Numbered from the stretch's first letter, positions 31,328-41,956 are shown. The stretch: DNA of 64,000 nucleotides from Azohydromonas lata NBRC 102462 (GCF_001571085.1 NZ_BCTC01000015.1:28873-92872); one strand, 5' to 3'. The notes: generated by a model not told the origin, from the sequence alone. Program-made: numbers and translations.

Positions 31328-31933
31328 ATGACGCCGAAAAATCAAAAATCAGGGAAAACCCGTGCTTCGAGTGGCGAGGCGGCGGTCCCGTCCGCACCCA
31401 CCGGGGCCGGGGCATCGGACGTGCCGGCCGCCGGCAGTGGGCTGGACCGTTACGACGTGGCCATCCTGGAGGAGCTGCAGCGCGACGCGCGGCTGTCCAA
31501 CGCCGAGCTGGCCGAGCGCATCGGCCTGTCGGCAGCGCCGACCTGGCGACGCGTCAAGGCGCTGGAGCAGCGCGGCGTGATCACCGGCTACCGCGCGGTC
31601 ATCGACCGGCGCCGCATCGGCCTGGGCGTGTTCGCCTTCGTCCGCGTGGATGCCGACCGCAACACCGGCAGCGCCACGCGCGAGCTGGAGGAGGCGCTGT
31701 GCGCGCTGCCGGAGGTGTCCTCCTGCCACTACATCAGCGGCGCGGGCACGTTCGAGCTGCAGGTGCTGGCCACCGACCTCGACGCCTTCGCCCGCTTTGC
31801 CACCCACACCCTGCTCAACCTGCCCAACGTGAAGGACGTCCACACCAGTTTTTCGCTCGGGGAAGTGAAGGCGGGCGGGGCGCTGCCGCTGTCGCACCTG
31901 GGCGCGCGGGCTTCGGCCTCCAGGACGGCCTGA
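31328..31933 (+). CDS. Lrp/AsnC family transcriptional regulator
   Basis: A 201-residue regulator. An unusual 36-residue Ser/Ala/Pro-rich N-terminal extension precedes the winged helix (about 39-100: LDRYDVAILEELQRDARLSNAELAERIGLSAAPTWRRVKALEQRGVITGY) and the RAM ligand-binding domain (about 105-185; SCHYISGAGTFELQVLATDLDAFARF). Members bind amino acids and act as dimers to octamers. It is divergent from the indolepyruvate oxidoreductase with a 138-bp gap, so it probably controls that gene in response to an aromatic amino acid. The start has GGA nearby; a shorter start could remove part of the extension. Confidence 0.9.
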   Translation: MTPKNQKSGKTRASSGEAAVPSAPTGAGASDVPAAGSGLDRYDVAILEELQRDARLSNAELAERIGLSAAPTWRRVKALEQRGVITGYRAVIDRRRIGLGVFAFVRVDADRNTGSATRELEEALCALPEVSSCHYISGAGTFELQVLATDLDAFARFATHTLLNLPNVKDVHTSFSLGEVKAGGALPLSHLGARASASRTA

Positions 31934-31978
31934 CACGGTCTTCGCGCGGATGAAAGCCCGCTGGCATGGGGTTTGCGC

Positions 31979-31990
31979 TGTGTATACACA
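31979..31990. promoter_or_regulatory. Perfect 12-bp palindrome TGTGTATACACA
   Basis: It lies 173 bases before the sensor-kinase gene and 46 bases after the Lrp-type gene. The TGTATACA centre resembles operators of GntR-type regulators, but no regulator is known here. Confidence 0.4.
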
Positions 31991-32032
31991 TGTTTCCCCC
32001 CGCCACTTGTGCCCTTCATCCCGCGCTGAGCA

Positions 32033-32046
32033 TTCAGCAATCTGAA
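32033..32046. promoter_or_regulatory. TTCAG-N4-CTGAA palindrome
   Basis: This is the same pattern as the two sites at 27513-27572, with spacer CAAT. It lies 117 bases before the two-component pair. The role is unknown. Confidence 0.3.
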
Positions 32047-32162
32047 ATTGCATCCCGTGCTCATGGCTGCACCGTGCTGGGCCGCCGTGCCGCACGCTGG
32101 CAGGGCGAGGGCACCTTGGCGGTGCCGTGGAACAAGGCGAAGGCATTCACGGGAGCGTGCGC

Positions 32163-32873
32163 ATGAACAACATGGTCCATCCCGAAGGCAACGAGCTGGC
32201 CCGGCTGCGTGGCCTGCTGCAGCACACCGAGGCGCAGCAGGCGCGGCAGCAGGCGCGGCTGGCGCAGCAGCTCCATGGCGACCTGGGTGCGCTGCTGGTG
32301 GCTGTGAAGCTGGAGCTGGGCTGGGTGGAGCGCCGCTTGGGCGAGCAGCCCGACCTGGGGGCCAAGTGCGCCAGCTTGGGCGGGCTGCTGGACGCCGCCG
32401 TGGACAACCTCAACCGCCTGGCCACCTCGCTGCGCCCGCGGCTGCTGGAGTGGCCGGGGCTGTGGTCGGCGCTGGAGTGGCTGGCACAGGACTTCGCGCA
32501 GCGCGAGAACCTGCACGCCGACGTGCGCATGCATGTGCAGGCCGGCGTGGCGCTGCCCGCGTCGGCGCAGGACTGGGCCGATGCCGTCTACCGCAGCGCC
32601 GAGGAGCTGCTCACCAACGTCGCGCGCCATGCCCAGGCCCGCACCCTGCGCGTGCGCCTGTACGTGGAGGAGCCGCCCGAGGGCGTGATGCTGCTGGAGG
32701 TGGGCGACGACGGCGTGGGTTTCGAGCCTGCCGCGCTGGAGCACGGCTGGGGCCTGCTGGCCCTGCGCGAGCGCGTGGCCCATTGGGGCGGCCGCCTGAC
32801 GCTGGCCAGCGCGCCGGGCGGCGGCACCACGGTGCGATTGAAGCTGCCTTTGCCGCGGGGAGAGGACGCATGA
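32163..32873 (+). CDS. Soluble NarL-family sensor histidine kinase
   Basis: A 236-residue kinase with no membrane segment and no recognisable sensor domain. The HisKA_3 phosphoacceptor is in LAQQLHGDLGALLVAVKLEL (about residues 33-52). The HATPase domain follows: EELLTNVARHAQA (N box), GDDGVGF (G1) and APGGGTTVRLKLPL (G2-like). A good ribosome site GGGAG lies 8 bases before the ATG. The final ATGA overlaps the response-regulator start by four bases, so the two are translated together. Its input must be a cytosolic ligand or another protein. Confidence 0.88.
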   Translation: MNNMVHPEGNELARLRGLLQHTEAQQARQQARLAQQLHGDLGALLVAVKLELGWVERRLGEQPDLGAKCASLGGLLDAAVDNLNRLATSLRPRLLEWPGLWSALEWLAQDFAQRENLHADVRMHVQAGVALPASAQDWADAVYRSAEELLTNVARHAQARTLRVRLYVEEPPEGVMLLEVGDDGVGFEPAALEHGWGLLALRERVAHWGGRLTLASAPGGGTTVRLKLPLPRGEDA

Positions 32874-33565
32874 ACGACCGCACCGTCCTGGGTCCCAGCC
32901 ACGAGCCGCTGCCCGGCAGCGTGCCGCACATGCGCGTGCTGCTGTGCGACGGCCATCCGCTGGTGCGCCGTGCGCTGCGCCAGATGCTGGAGGAAGTGGG
33001 GATCGTTCTGGCCGGCGAGGCCGGCAGCGGCGCCGAAGTGCTGCTCAAGGTGCGCCAGGCCAGCGCCTGCCAGCCCTACGACGTGGTGCTCATGGACATC
33101 GAGATGCCCTACCGCGACGGGCTGGACCTGCTGCGGCTGCTGCGCAACGAATGCCCGCACCTGCCCGTGCTCATGCTCTCGGCCTTCCAGGACAAGCAGT
33201 ACGCCGTGCGCAGCCTCAAGCTGGGTGCGGCGGGCTGCCTGAGCAAGAGCGCCGACGGGCACCAGTTCCTGCAGGCCCTCTCCACCGTCATGAAGGGCGG
33301 GTTGCACATTCCGCCGGACGTGGGCGCGCAGCTCGACGGCGCGCTGGAGCGCCGCGGCCGCGCCCCGCTGCGCGAGCGGCTGTCGCCGCGCGAGCTCGAC
33401 GTCTTCAAGCTCCTGACCTCCGGCCGCAGCGTGACCGAGATCGCCGCGCAGCTCGACCTGCCCCCGCAGGACGTGGCCGAGTGCCGCGCCCAACTGCTGG
33501 AGCTCACCGGCATGCGCAACGAGGTGGAGCTCACGCTGTACGCGGTGCGGGAGGCCATGGTTTGA
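32870..33565 (+). CDS. NarL/FixJ-type response regulator
   Basis: A 231-residue regulator. Receiver domain about 21-140; the phosphoacceptor aspartate lies in VVLMDIEMPYRDG and the first acidic patch reads CDGH rather than DDH. The C-terminal LuxR-type helix-turn-helix (about 163-220: LSPRELDVFKLLTSGRSVTEIAAQLDLPPQDV) is divergent and lacks the usual HRxNI segment. It overlaps the kinase gene by four bases. The target genes are unknown; none of the neighbours is an obvious candidate. Confidence 0.88.
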   Translation: MNDRTVLGPSHEPLPGSVPHMRVLLCDGHPLVRRALRQMLEEVGIVLAGEAGSGAEVLLKVRQASACQPYDVVLMDIEMPYRDGLDLLRLLRNECPHLPVLMLSAFQDKQYAVRSLKLGAAGCLSKSADGHQFLQALSTVMKGGLHIPPDVGAQLDGALERRGRAPLRERLSPRELDVFKLLTSGRSVTEIAAQLDLPPQDVAECRAQLLELTGMRNEVELTLYAVREAMV

Positions 33566-33572
33566 ATCCGGG

Positions 33573-34814
33573 TCACCCCTCCAGCCGCACATCCCTGCAC
33601 GCCCGCCACAGCGTCAGGTCGTAGGCGATCTTCAAGCCCCCGCACAGCAGCAGCGGCCAGGCCGTGAGCCCGGCGGCCAGCAGTGCCGCGCTCAGGGCGG
33701 GGCTCAGCGCCGCGGCCAGGCTGCGCGGCACGGCCGTGAAGCTGGCCGCCGCCGTGCGCTCCGGCGGCGTCACGGCCGCCATCACGTAGGCGCCGCGCGC
33801 GGGCACGTCCATTTGCGACAGCGCCGCGCGCACCAGCAGCAGCGCCAGCGCGCTCCACAGGCCCGGCGCCAGCGCCGCCAGCACCAGGCACACGTTGGCC
33901 GGCAGGTGCGTGAACACCATGGTGTTGAGCAGGCCGATGCGCGCGGCCAGCCGCGGCGCCGCCAGTTGCGAGGCCGCGCTCAACAGCCCCGTGGCGAAGA
34001 AGAACACCCCCGCCTGCGCCGGCTGCAGGTTGAAGCGCTGCAGCAGCCACAGGCTCAGCAGCGAGTTCACCAGCAGCCCGCCCGCGAACGAGTCCACGCT
34101 GAACAGCAGCGCCAGCCGCACCACCAGCGGCCGCGACGGGCCCAGCGCGCCGCGGCCTTCGCCGGCACTCGCCGCCGCCGCATCGCCCGCGGGCTGCGCC
34201 TCCTGTGCCCGCGGCAACCGTCCATACAGCCCCCACAGCACCAGGCCCAGCAGCCCGTACAGGCCGAACATCAGCCGCAGCGCCGCCAGCGGCTCCAGCC
34301 CAACGCGCGCGAGCCACTGCGGCAGCCCCGCGCCCAACGCGCCCACGGCGGCGCAGACGGCGGCCAGCACGCTGTAGCGGGCGAACAGCGCCGTGCGCGC
34401 CGGCCCGCGCGCGGCTTGCGCCAGCCGTGCGTGCTCCAGCGGCAGGAACACGCTCACGTCCCCCGAGCTGGGATTGAGCGTGCCCACGAAAGCCACGAGC
34501 AGCAGCGCAACAAAGCCGTCCAGCAGCGCGAAGCCCGCGCCCGTGGCCGCCATCAGCAGCGCCGCGCCGCGCAGCAGGCCGCGCGGGCTGAAGCGGTGCC
34601 CCCACGCGCCCACGGCCAGCGTCGCCAGCGCCGAGCCCAGCAGCGTGGCCGTGCTGATCAGGCCCACCGACAGGGCGTCGAAACCCAGGGCCAGCAGCCA
34701 GGCCGGCAGCAGCACCGCCATGGCGCCATCGGCCAGCGCCCGCAGCGCGCGCGCCAGCAGCAGCGTGCGCGCCCAAGGGCTGGCGCCGGCGGGCAGCAGC
34801 GTTGGGCGCGGCAT
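33573..34814 (-). CDS. MFS transporter
   Basis: A 413-residue membrane protein with about twelve hydrophobic segments in two halves, split by a charged loop near residues 190-230. The MFS motif A-like loop GAWGHRFSPRGLLRG sits after TM2 and TM3. The family exports or imports small molecules with proton coupling; the sequence does not show the substrate. ATG 34814 was chosen because it is closest to the first membrane helix; further in-frame ATGs upstream lie in a Pro-rich stretch, and none has a ribosome site. It converges with the response-regulator gene and follows the hybrid kinase by about 120 bases. Confidence 0.75.
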   Translation of the reverse strand: MPRPTLLPAGASPWARTLLLARALRALADGAMAVLLPAWLLALGFDALSVGLISTATLLGSALATLAVGAWGHRFSPRGLLRGAALLMAATGAGFALLDGFVALLLVAFVGTLNPSSGDVSVFLPLEHARLAQAARGPARTALFARYSVLAAVCAAVGALGAGLPQWLARVGLEPLAALRLMFGLYGLLGLVLWGLYGRLPRAQEAQPAGDAAAASAGEGRGALGPSRPLVVRLALLFSVDSFAGGLLVNSLLSLWLLQRFNLQPAQAGVFFFATGLLSAASQLAAPRLAARIGLLNTMVFTHLPANVCLVLAALAPGLWSALALLLVRAALSQMDVPARGAYVMAAVTPPERTAAASFTAVPRSLAAALSPALSAALLAAGLTAWPLLLCGGLKIAYDLTLWRACRDVRLEG

Positions 34815-34935
34815 GGAGGAGGGGGCAGGAGGCGGCATGGGGCAACGCGGCAAAGGGTGGTGAGGACGGCGGCGCAGCCCTGTGCCGCGGCTCGCGCACC
34901 AGGGCCGGCTCCTTGCGCCGCGCGCCGTGCCGCCC

Positions 34936-36936
<2,001 letters not shown>

Positions 36937-36940
36937 CGCC

Positions 36941-37558
36941 TCAGCTCCTGAGCACGCGGCGCGCCACGGCCAGCAGCCGCGCGCTGATCTTGAGCTGGCT
37001 GGCCTCCGCCGGCGCCAGGGCGATGTCGAAACGAACTTTGTTCTCCACGATCACGAAATTGATCATCCCGCCCAACGCCAGCCCCTGATCCGACTCGGTC
37101 ACGATCAGCAGCGGGCGGCCGCGCAACAGCAGCAGGGTATCGGCGAGCTGGCCGTTGCGCGATTGGTCCATGAACAGCAGGTGTGCGCCCAGGCCGGCGT
37201 CAAGCCGTTCCACCCGGCGCACCTGCACGGGGTGGCCATCCACCGTGGCCGTGGCCGCGGCGCGCTCCACCTCCTCGGCCACGATGTCCTGCGCGGCCAC
37301 GGCGATGACGAAAGGGCTTTCGCGGGTGTCGAAGGCCAGGGCCGGCCACTCCACGTAGCCGCCGAACTTCACCAGGAAGGCCGCCTTGACCTGGTACTCC
37401 GCCGCCGAGGCGGGCTGCGCAGCGGCCCGCGGCGAGGTCAGCGCCTGGCAGGACAGCGCCGCGGCCATCATCAGCGGCAGGCCAAGCCGGCGCAGGGCGC
37501 GCCGCCGCGTGCCCTGGCCCTGCGGAGCGTGGCACCCCGGGCCACGGTACTGCGCCAT
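36941..37558 (-). CDS. YfiR-like periplasmic protein (DUF4154), module 2
   Basis: A 205-residue protein. A long N-terminus ends in a signal peptide around MMAAALSCQALTSPRAAAQ; the true start may be further in, because GGAG lies only a couple of bases before the ATG at 37558. The YfiR core follows: AAEYQVKAAFLVKFGGYVEWP, LLFMDQSRNGQL, then GLALGGMINFVIVENKVRFDIALAPAEASQLKISARLLAVAR. By analogy with YfiR it would hold back the neighbouring membrane sensor. It sits between a TonB receptor (3-base gap) and a hybrid kinase (4-base gap). Confidence 0.85.
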   Translation of the reverse strand: MAQYRGPGCHAPQGQGTRRRALRRLGLPLMMAAALSCQALTSPRAAAQPASAAEYQVKAAFLVKFGGYVEWPALAFDTRESPFVIAVAAQDIVAEEVERAAATATVDGHPVQVRRVERLDAGLGAHLLFMDQSRNGQLADTLLLLRGRPLLIVTESDQGLALGGMINFVIVENKVRFDIALAPAEASQLKISARLLAVARRVLRS

Positions 37559-37561
37559 CTC

Positions 37562-39565
37562 CTAAGGGGCCTCGTGCCGCAGCACCAGTTGCAGGAACGC
37601 GCTGCGACCGATCTCGGTGCGCGTGGCGGCGGGGCCGAACTCGCCGTGGCCCGCGTCCAGCAGGTTTTGCAGCGTCAGCGACCACTCCACGTTGGCGCTG
37701 GGCCGCCAGCCCAGGCGCAGGTCCAGCGCGGTGTAGGCGGGCACGGCCGGCAGCTCCAGCCGCGAGACGCCGCGCAGCGTCACGTCCAGCTCGGTGCGCC
37801 GCGGCAGGTCCAGTTGGGAGCGCAGCATCCACTGCCACGACGGGTTGGCGCCCTCGGTCAGGCCGAGCTGGTTGCTCAGGTCCGCGTAGCCCGGCGACAC
37901 GCGCAGGTGCTGCCACATGCGGCTGGCGCCCGCGTGCAGCCGCCAGTTGGGCTGCGCCTGCCAACTGCCCCAGGTTTCCAGGCCCTGCACGCGGCCCTTC
38001 AGGCCATTGACCAGTTGGGCGCTGGCCGGCCCCGTGATCTCGGCCGAGCGCAGCCCCTCGTAGTCGGCGCGGTAGAGCGTGGCCGAGGCGCTGGTGTCGG
38101 TCCAGGGCTGGCCACGCCAGCCCAGCTCCAGCACCCTGGCCACCTCGCCGTTGAAGCCGCTGCTGCCCGTGACGGTGGGAACGCCCGTGGGCGCGGCGGG
38201 CGAGGGCGGCACGCCGGGGTTGAGCAGGTCGCGGTCCAGCCGCGTCGGGCTGCGCACCGTGCGCGAGGCCGCCGCCCACAGCAGTTGCGTCGGCGCCGCC
38301 TGCCAGGCCAGCCGCGCGCTGGGCAGGTATTCCATGCCCGTGTAGGCGTTGTGCTCGGCGCGCGCGCCCAACGTGAGCTTCAGGTCGTCGCGCAGCGTGA
38401 CCTCGTCCTGGCCGAAGAGGCTGTAGCTCATCTGGCGCAGCAGCGGCGGCAGCATCTGCAGCGTTGGGCCGCTGAAGCGGTCGGTGTCCCGGCGCACCTG
38501 CATGCCCCACACCACGGCGTGGCGGCTCGTGGGGGCCAGCGCGTGCTGCAACTGCAAGTCCGCCGTGTCCAGCCGGTCGTGGTAGCCCAGGCGGCGCTCG
38601 GTGCGGTCCAGGTAGCCCTGCACGGACAAGGAGCCGCCGCCGCCCAGGCGGTGGTCCCAGCGCGCGAGCACGTGGCCGCCGCTGTAGGTGGTCTGGCCCA
38701 CCTCCAGCGGCCGCCCGGGCACCTCCACCGCGCCGGGAATGGGCGGCTCGCGCCGGCCGCGGTAGAGCTGTGCCTGCGCCATGAGGCTGTCGCCCCCGGC
38801 CAGCGACCAGTCGGTGCGTGCGCCCGCCTGCTCCACGTGCGCGCGGTCGCCCGCGGATTCGCCCAGCAGCGTGCGCGTGCGCTGCTCCGTGATGTGGCGT
38901 GCCCACAGCCGCAGCGGCCGCTGCCCGGCGCCGTCGTTCTTGCCCTCGCCCCCGCTGCCGCCCAGATCCAGGCCCTGGCGCACGGACACCATGCGCTCGC
39001 GGTTGCCCGTGCCCGCGGACAGCTCCGAGCCCGGCGTCTGCGACGCGGGCCGCGTGATGACGTTGATGACGCCGTTGACCGCGTTGACGCCCCACAGCGT
39101 GCCGGCCGGGCCGCTGATGACCTCGATGCGCTCCACGTCCTGCAGCGGCAGTTGCTGCGCGTCCCAGAACACGCCGCCGAAGAGCGGCGTGTACACCGAG
39201 CGCCCGTCGATGAGGACCAGCAGCTTGTTGGCCAGGTTGCCGTTGAAGCCGCGGCTGGTGACGGCGTGGAAGGACGAGCTGATGCGCGCCACTTGCAGGT
39301 TGGGTGCCAGGCGCAACGCCTCCGGCAGCGAGGTGGCGCCGCTGCGGCGTATGTCTTCGGCCGTGATCACGAACACCGAGGCCGGCGCCTCCGACAGCCG
39401 CTCGGCCCGCTTGGACACCGAGGTGATCTCGATGTTGCCCAGCTCCTCCAGGCTCAGCTCCGACAGCCGCGGCGCTCCCGGCTGGGGCTCGGCCGCCCAA
39501 GCGACCGATACGGCCAGCGCCAGAGCGGCGCAGCACCCACCACTGCGTTGACTTGGACCCACCAT
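37562..39565 (-). CDS. TonB-dependent outer-membrane receptor (module 2)
   Basis: A 667-residue protein with signal peptide 1-24 (ending VAWAAE). A TonB-box-like stretch (EELGNIEITSVSKRAE) leads into the plug (PASVFVITAEDIRRSGATSLPEALRLAPNLQV, RIEVISGPAGTLWGVNAVNGVINVITR) and a barrel whose last strands read SLTLQNLLDAGHGEFG. The start ATG 39565 has GGGGAAG upstream. It leads a receptor, YfiR-like, hybrid-kinase operon, and so presumably detects or imports the signal that the kinase reads. The ligand cannot be told. The 196-bp spacer to mltA shows nothing else. Confidence 0.88.
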   Translation of the reverse strand: MVGPSQRSGGCCAALALAVSVAWAAEPQPGAPRLSELSLEELGNIEITSVSKRAERLSEAPASVFVITAEDIRRSGATSLPEALRLAPNLQVARISSSFHAVTSRGFNGNLANKLLVLIDGRSVYTPLFGGVFWDAQQLPLQDVERIEVISGPAGTLWGVNAVNGVINVITRPASQTPGSELSAGTGNRERMVSVRQGLDLGGSGGEGKNDGAGQRPLRLWARHITEQRTRTLLGESAGDRAHVEQAGARTDWSLAGGDSLMAQAQLYRGRREPPIPGAVEVPGRPLEVGQTTYSGGHVLARWDHRLGGGGSLSVQGYLDRTERRLGYHDRLDTADLQLQHALAPTSRHAVVWGMQVRRDTDRFSGPTLQMLPPLLRQMSYSLFGQDEVTLRDDLKLTLGARAEHNAYTGMEYLPSARLAWQAAPTQLLWAAASRTVRSPTRLDRDLLNPGVPPSPAAPTGVPTVTGSSGFNGEVARVLELGWRGQPWTDTSASATLYRADYEGLRSAEITGPASAQLVNGLKGRVQGLETWGSWQAQPNWRLHAGASRMWQHLRVSPGYADLSNQLGLTEGANPSWQWMLRSQLDLPRRTELDVTLRGVSRLELPAVPAYTALDLRLGWRPSANVEWSLTLQNLLDAGHGEFGPAATRTEIGRSAFLQLVLRHEAP

Positions 39566-39761
39566 GAGCTTCCCCGGCTGCCGTGTCGCGCTGTGCCGTC
39601 CGGCCGACGGTTCGCGCCCACCGGCGGGTGCATGGCCCGCCCTCCAGGGATCATACGTTTGAGCCCGCGCAAGGTGGCCGCCGCGTCGCCGTGTTGCAAC
39701 GAATTGTTTGCCCGCGGCGAGCACTGGCGGCCAGGGCAGTCGAGGCATGAAGCGTGCGCCC

Positions 39762-40955
39762 TCAGCTTTGCGGGCCGCGTGGCCACAGCACCCACAGCCG
39801 CAGCGGCTGCTTCATGCGTCCGGCCTGCTGTTCGGCCTGCTCGCCCCATCCCCAGAAGAAGTCGGCGCGCACGGCGCCGACGATGGCGCTGCCCGTGTCC
39901 TGCGCCACCACCAGGCGCTGCAGCGCCTGCGTGCTCAGCGGCTCGGTGCTGGAGAGCCACACGGGCGTGCCGTAGGGGATGCTTTGCGGATCGACGGCGA
40001 TGGAGCGCCCGGGCGTGAGCGCCACGCCCTGCGCGCCGCGCGGGCCGGCCTGCGGGTCCGGCAGCGGCTCCTCGCGGAAGAACACCACGCGCGGGTTGCT
40101 CCACAGCAGCTCCTGCACGCGCCTGGGGTTGGCGCGGGCCCAGGCCTTGATGCCGGGCCAGGACGCCTGCTCGGCGCGGATCTCGCCCTGCTCTATGAGC
40201 CAGCGGCCGACGGACTTGTAGGGCTGGTCGTTGTGGCCGGCGAAGGCCAGGCGCACGGTGCGCTGGCGGCCGTCGGCCTCGGTGATGCGCAGCCGCCCCG
40301 AGCCCTGGATCTGCAGCACCAGCGCGTCCAGCGGGTCGGCCACGTAGGCGATCTCGCGCCCGCGCAGCGCCGCGGCGGCTGCGGGCAGGCTGTCGAGCTG
40401 CTGGCGCGTCCAGTAGGGCTTGCGCGTGCCCAGGTCCGCGGGCGGGCGGTGCAGCGGCACGGCAAAGCCGCCGCGGGGCATGCGGCTGGCCTCGATCAGC
40501 GGCTCGTAGTAGCCCGTGACCAGCCCCTCGGTGGCGCCCTCGGGGCTTTCCACGCGGTAGGGCTGCAGCCGTGCCTGCAGCCACGCGCGCGCTGCGCTCT
40601 CGTCGGCCGGGGGCGTGAGCAGCACTTCGGCGCACAGGGCCGACCAGCCTTGAGGCGGTCGTTCGCAACTGCGGTAGAGCGCGCTCCAGGCCTCCAGCAC
40701 GCGGTCGCTTTCCCAGCCGGGAAGCTCGGACCAGTCCACGGGCTGCCAGCGCGAGCGCGGGCGCAGCAGCGCCGCGCCGGGGGCGGAAGGGGCCAGCACG
40801 TCCGAAGGCGTGCCGCCCGGAGGCACGGCCGAGGGGGCGGGGCGGGGCGGATTCAGCGGCACGCCGGCGCAGCCGGCCAGCAGTGCCGCCAGCGCGGCGG
40901 CCGATGCGGCCCAGGCCGCGCCGCGGCGGCGCACAGAAGCGAGCGGTAAAGACAT
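39762..40955 (-). CDS. mltA: Membrane-bound lytic murein transglycosylase A
   Basis: A 397-residue outer-membrane lipoprotein that cleaves peptidoglycan between MurNAc and GlcNAc, forming 1,6-anhydro ends. The signal sequence carries lipobox LLAGC (C at about residue 28). The MltA domain covers about 95-270 (VTGYYEPLIEASR, YVADPLDALVLQIQGSGRL) and a 3D domain the C-terminus (SIAVDPQSIPYGTPVWL, VVAQDTGSAIVGAVRADFFWGWG), where the aspartate in VVAQDTG is the likely catalytic acid. ATG 40955 was chosen to open the lipoprotein signal. It shows no obvious co-transcription with neighbours. Confidence 0.93.
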   Translation of the reverse strand: MSLPLASVRRRGAAWAASAAALAALLAGCAGVPLNPPRPAPSAVPPGGTPSDVLAPSAPGAALLRPRSRWQPVDWSELPGWESDRVLEAWSALYRSCERPPQGWSALCAEVLLTPPADESAARAWLQARLQPYRVESPEGATEGLVTGYYEPLIEASRMPRGGFAVPLHRPPADLGTRKPYWTRQQLDSLPAAAAALRGREIAYVADPLDALVLQIQGSGRLRITEADGRQRTVRLAFAGHNDQPYKSVGRWLIEQGEIRAEQASWPGIKAWARANPRRVQELLWSNPRVVFFREEPLPDPQAGPRGAQGVALTPGRSIAVDPQSIPYGTPVWLSSTEPLSTQALQRLVVAQDTGSAIVGAVRADFFWGWGEQAEQQAGRMKQPLRLWVLWPRGPQS

Positions 40956-41055
40956 GGGCGCGATTGTGGCCGTGCGCGGCGCGCCTGGGCCAGTCGGCGG
41001 CGACCCCAGCGCATCCGGCCCCTGCCTGCGCCCCCGCAGCCGCAAGCCGCGGCCG

Positions 41056-41760
41056 TCAGCGCAGGGCGTGCTGCATGTGCTCCAGCAGCGCGCGGCCCTC
41101 GGGGCGCAGGTAATGCAGGATCTCGTGGCGCTGCGTGCGGTAGGGGCCGCGCCGGCCGTGGTGCTCCACGATTTCGCCCACCAGCGTGTAGTTCAGCCCG
41201 CAGCTGTGCAGCAGCCGCGACAGCCGCGGCTCCACCATCACGAAGCTCTGGTGGCTGCCGTGGTTGATGATCATGGCCGTGGCCGCCAGGAACAGCCCCA
41301 TGGCGATGAGCGGGTAGTGGCGGTCGTTGGTGTCCGCCACGGAGTTGCCGCCGCCCTCGGGGCTGTCGTACTCGCCGCGGCGGCGGCGGAAGTCCTGGTG
41401 CACGGCCAGGCGCGAGACCTCGGTGGCGTCTTGCCGCCAGGCCGGGTCCAGGTAGTCCGGCTGCAGCCGCTCGCCGCAGGCGTGCTCGAAGGGAAAGCGC
41501 CAGTCCGGCGGGCCCGGGTGCTTGATCAGCCGCACGCAGCCCGCGGCGCGGCCGCTGGCGCGGTGGCGCACCAGCGCGAACTCGGAATGCGCGTCGTGCT
41601 CGTCGCTTTCCACCCCGCTGGGCGACACCGGCTCGTAAGCCAGCTCCTCGCAATACACCGCGTGTCGCAGTTGCAGAACTTCCAGCCGGGAGGCCTCGGT
41701 GCGGGCCGGCAGGATGTCGAAGTGCGTGGTGAATCTGTCTATGAGCGTGACGTTTTCCAT
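41056..41760 (-). CDS. PEP-CTERM/exosortase-system-associated acyltransferase homologue
   Basis: A 234-residue protein of the exosortase-associated acyltransferase type, which has a GNAT-like fold related to N-acyl amino acid synthases. Visible features: LEVLQLRHAVYCEELAYEP near residue 30, SEFALVRHRASGRAAGCVRLIKHP near 68, ATEVSRLAVHQDFRRRRGE near 120, and a hydrophobic helix LIAMGLFLAATAMIINHG near 150. These genes normally sit in exosortase loci that sort PEP-CTERM proteins into the envelope, but none of the window's neighbours is an exosortase. ATG 41760 was chosen because GGA lies upstream; an ATG 36 bases earlier is possible. The substrate is unknown. Confidence 0.75.
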   Translation of the reverse strand: MENVTLIDRFTTHFDILPARTEASRLEVLQLRHAVYCEELAYEPVSPSGVESDEHDAHSEFALVRHRASGRAAGCVRLIKHPGPPDWRFPFEHACGERLQPDYLDPAWRQDATEVSRLAVHQDFRRRRGEYDSPEGGGNSVADTNDRHYPLIAMGLFLAATAMIINHGSHQSFVMVEPRLSRLLHSCGLNYTLVGEIVEHHGRRGPYRTQRHEILHYLRPEGRALLEHMQHALR

Positions 41761-41839
41761 GGGCTCGTTCCGGCGTAATGCAAAGTGCCGGCCCATTGGT
41801 TATCGGACGCCGACGCCTTAACTGTATCGACGTATATCA

Positions 41840-41956
41840 ATGACGCTGCTCATGCTCGAAGCTCTTGGCGCGCTGGCGCTGCTCGTGTTCATCGTCTGGT
41901 GGACCATGTTCAGCGGCCGCCGCCGCGGCGAGCGGCGCGAGGACGAGGAGGATTGA
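41840..41956 (+). CDS. Predicted 38-residue single-span membrane protein
   Basis: The frame reads MTLLMLEALGALALLVFIVW, then WTMFSGRRRGERREDEED. Residues 5-24 form one hydrophobic helix with a tryptophan pair at its end; the tail is strongly charged, basic then acidic. It lies 80 bases from the divergent acyltransferase and ends just before the PF10136 gene. The ribosome site is weak. A second in-frame ATG at 41852 could be the real start. The strong helix-then-charged-tail pattern and absence of frame disruption support coding. The family is not recognised. Confidence 0.55.
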   Translation: MTLLMLEALGALALLVFIVWWTMFSGRRRGERREDEED

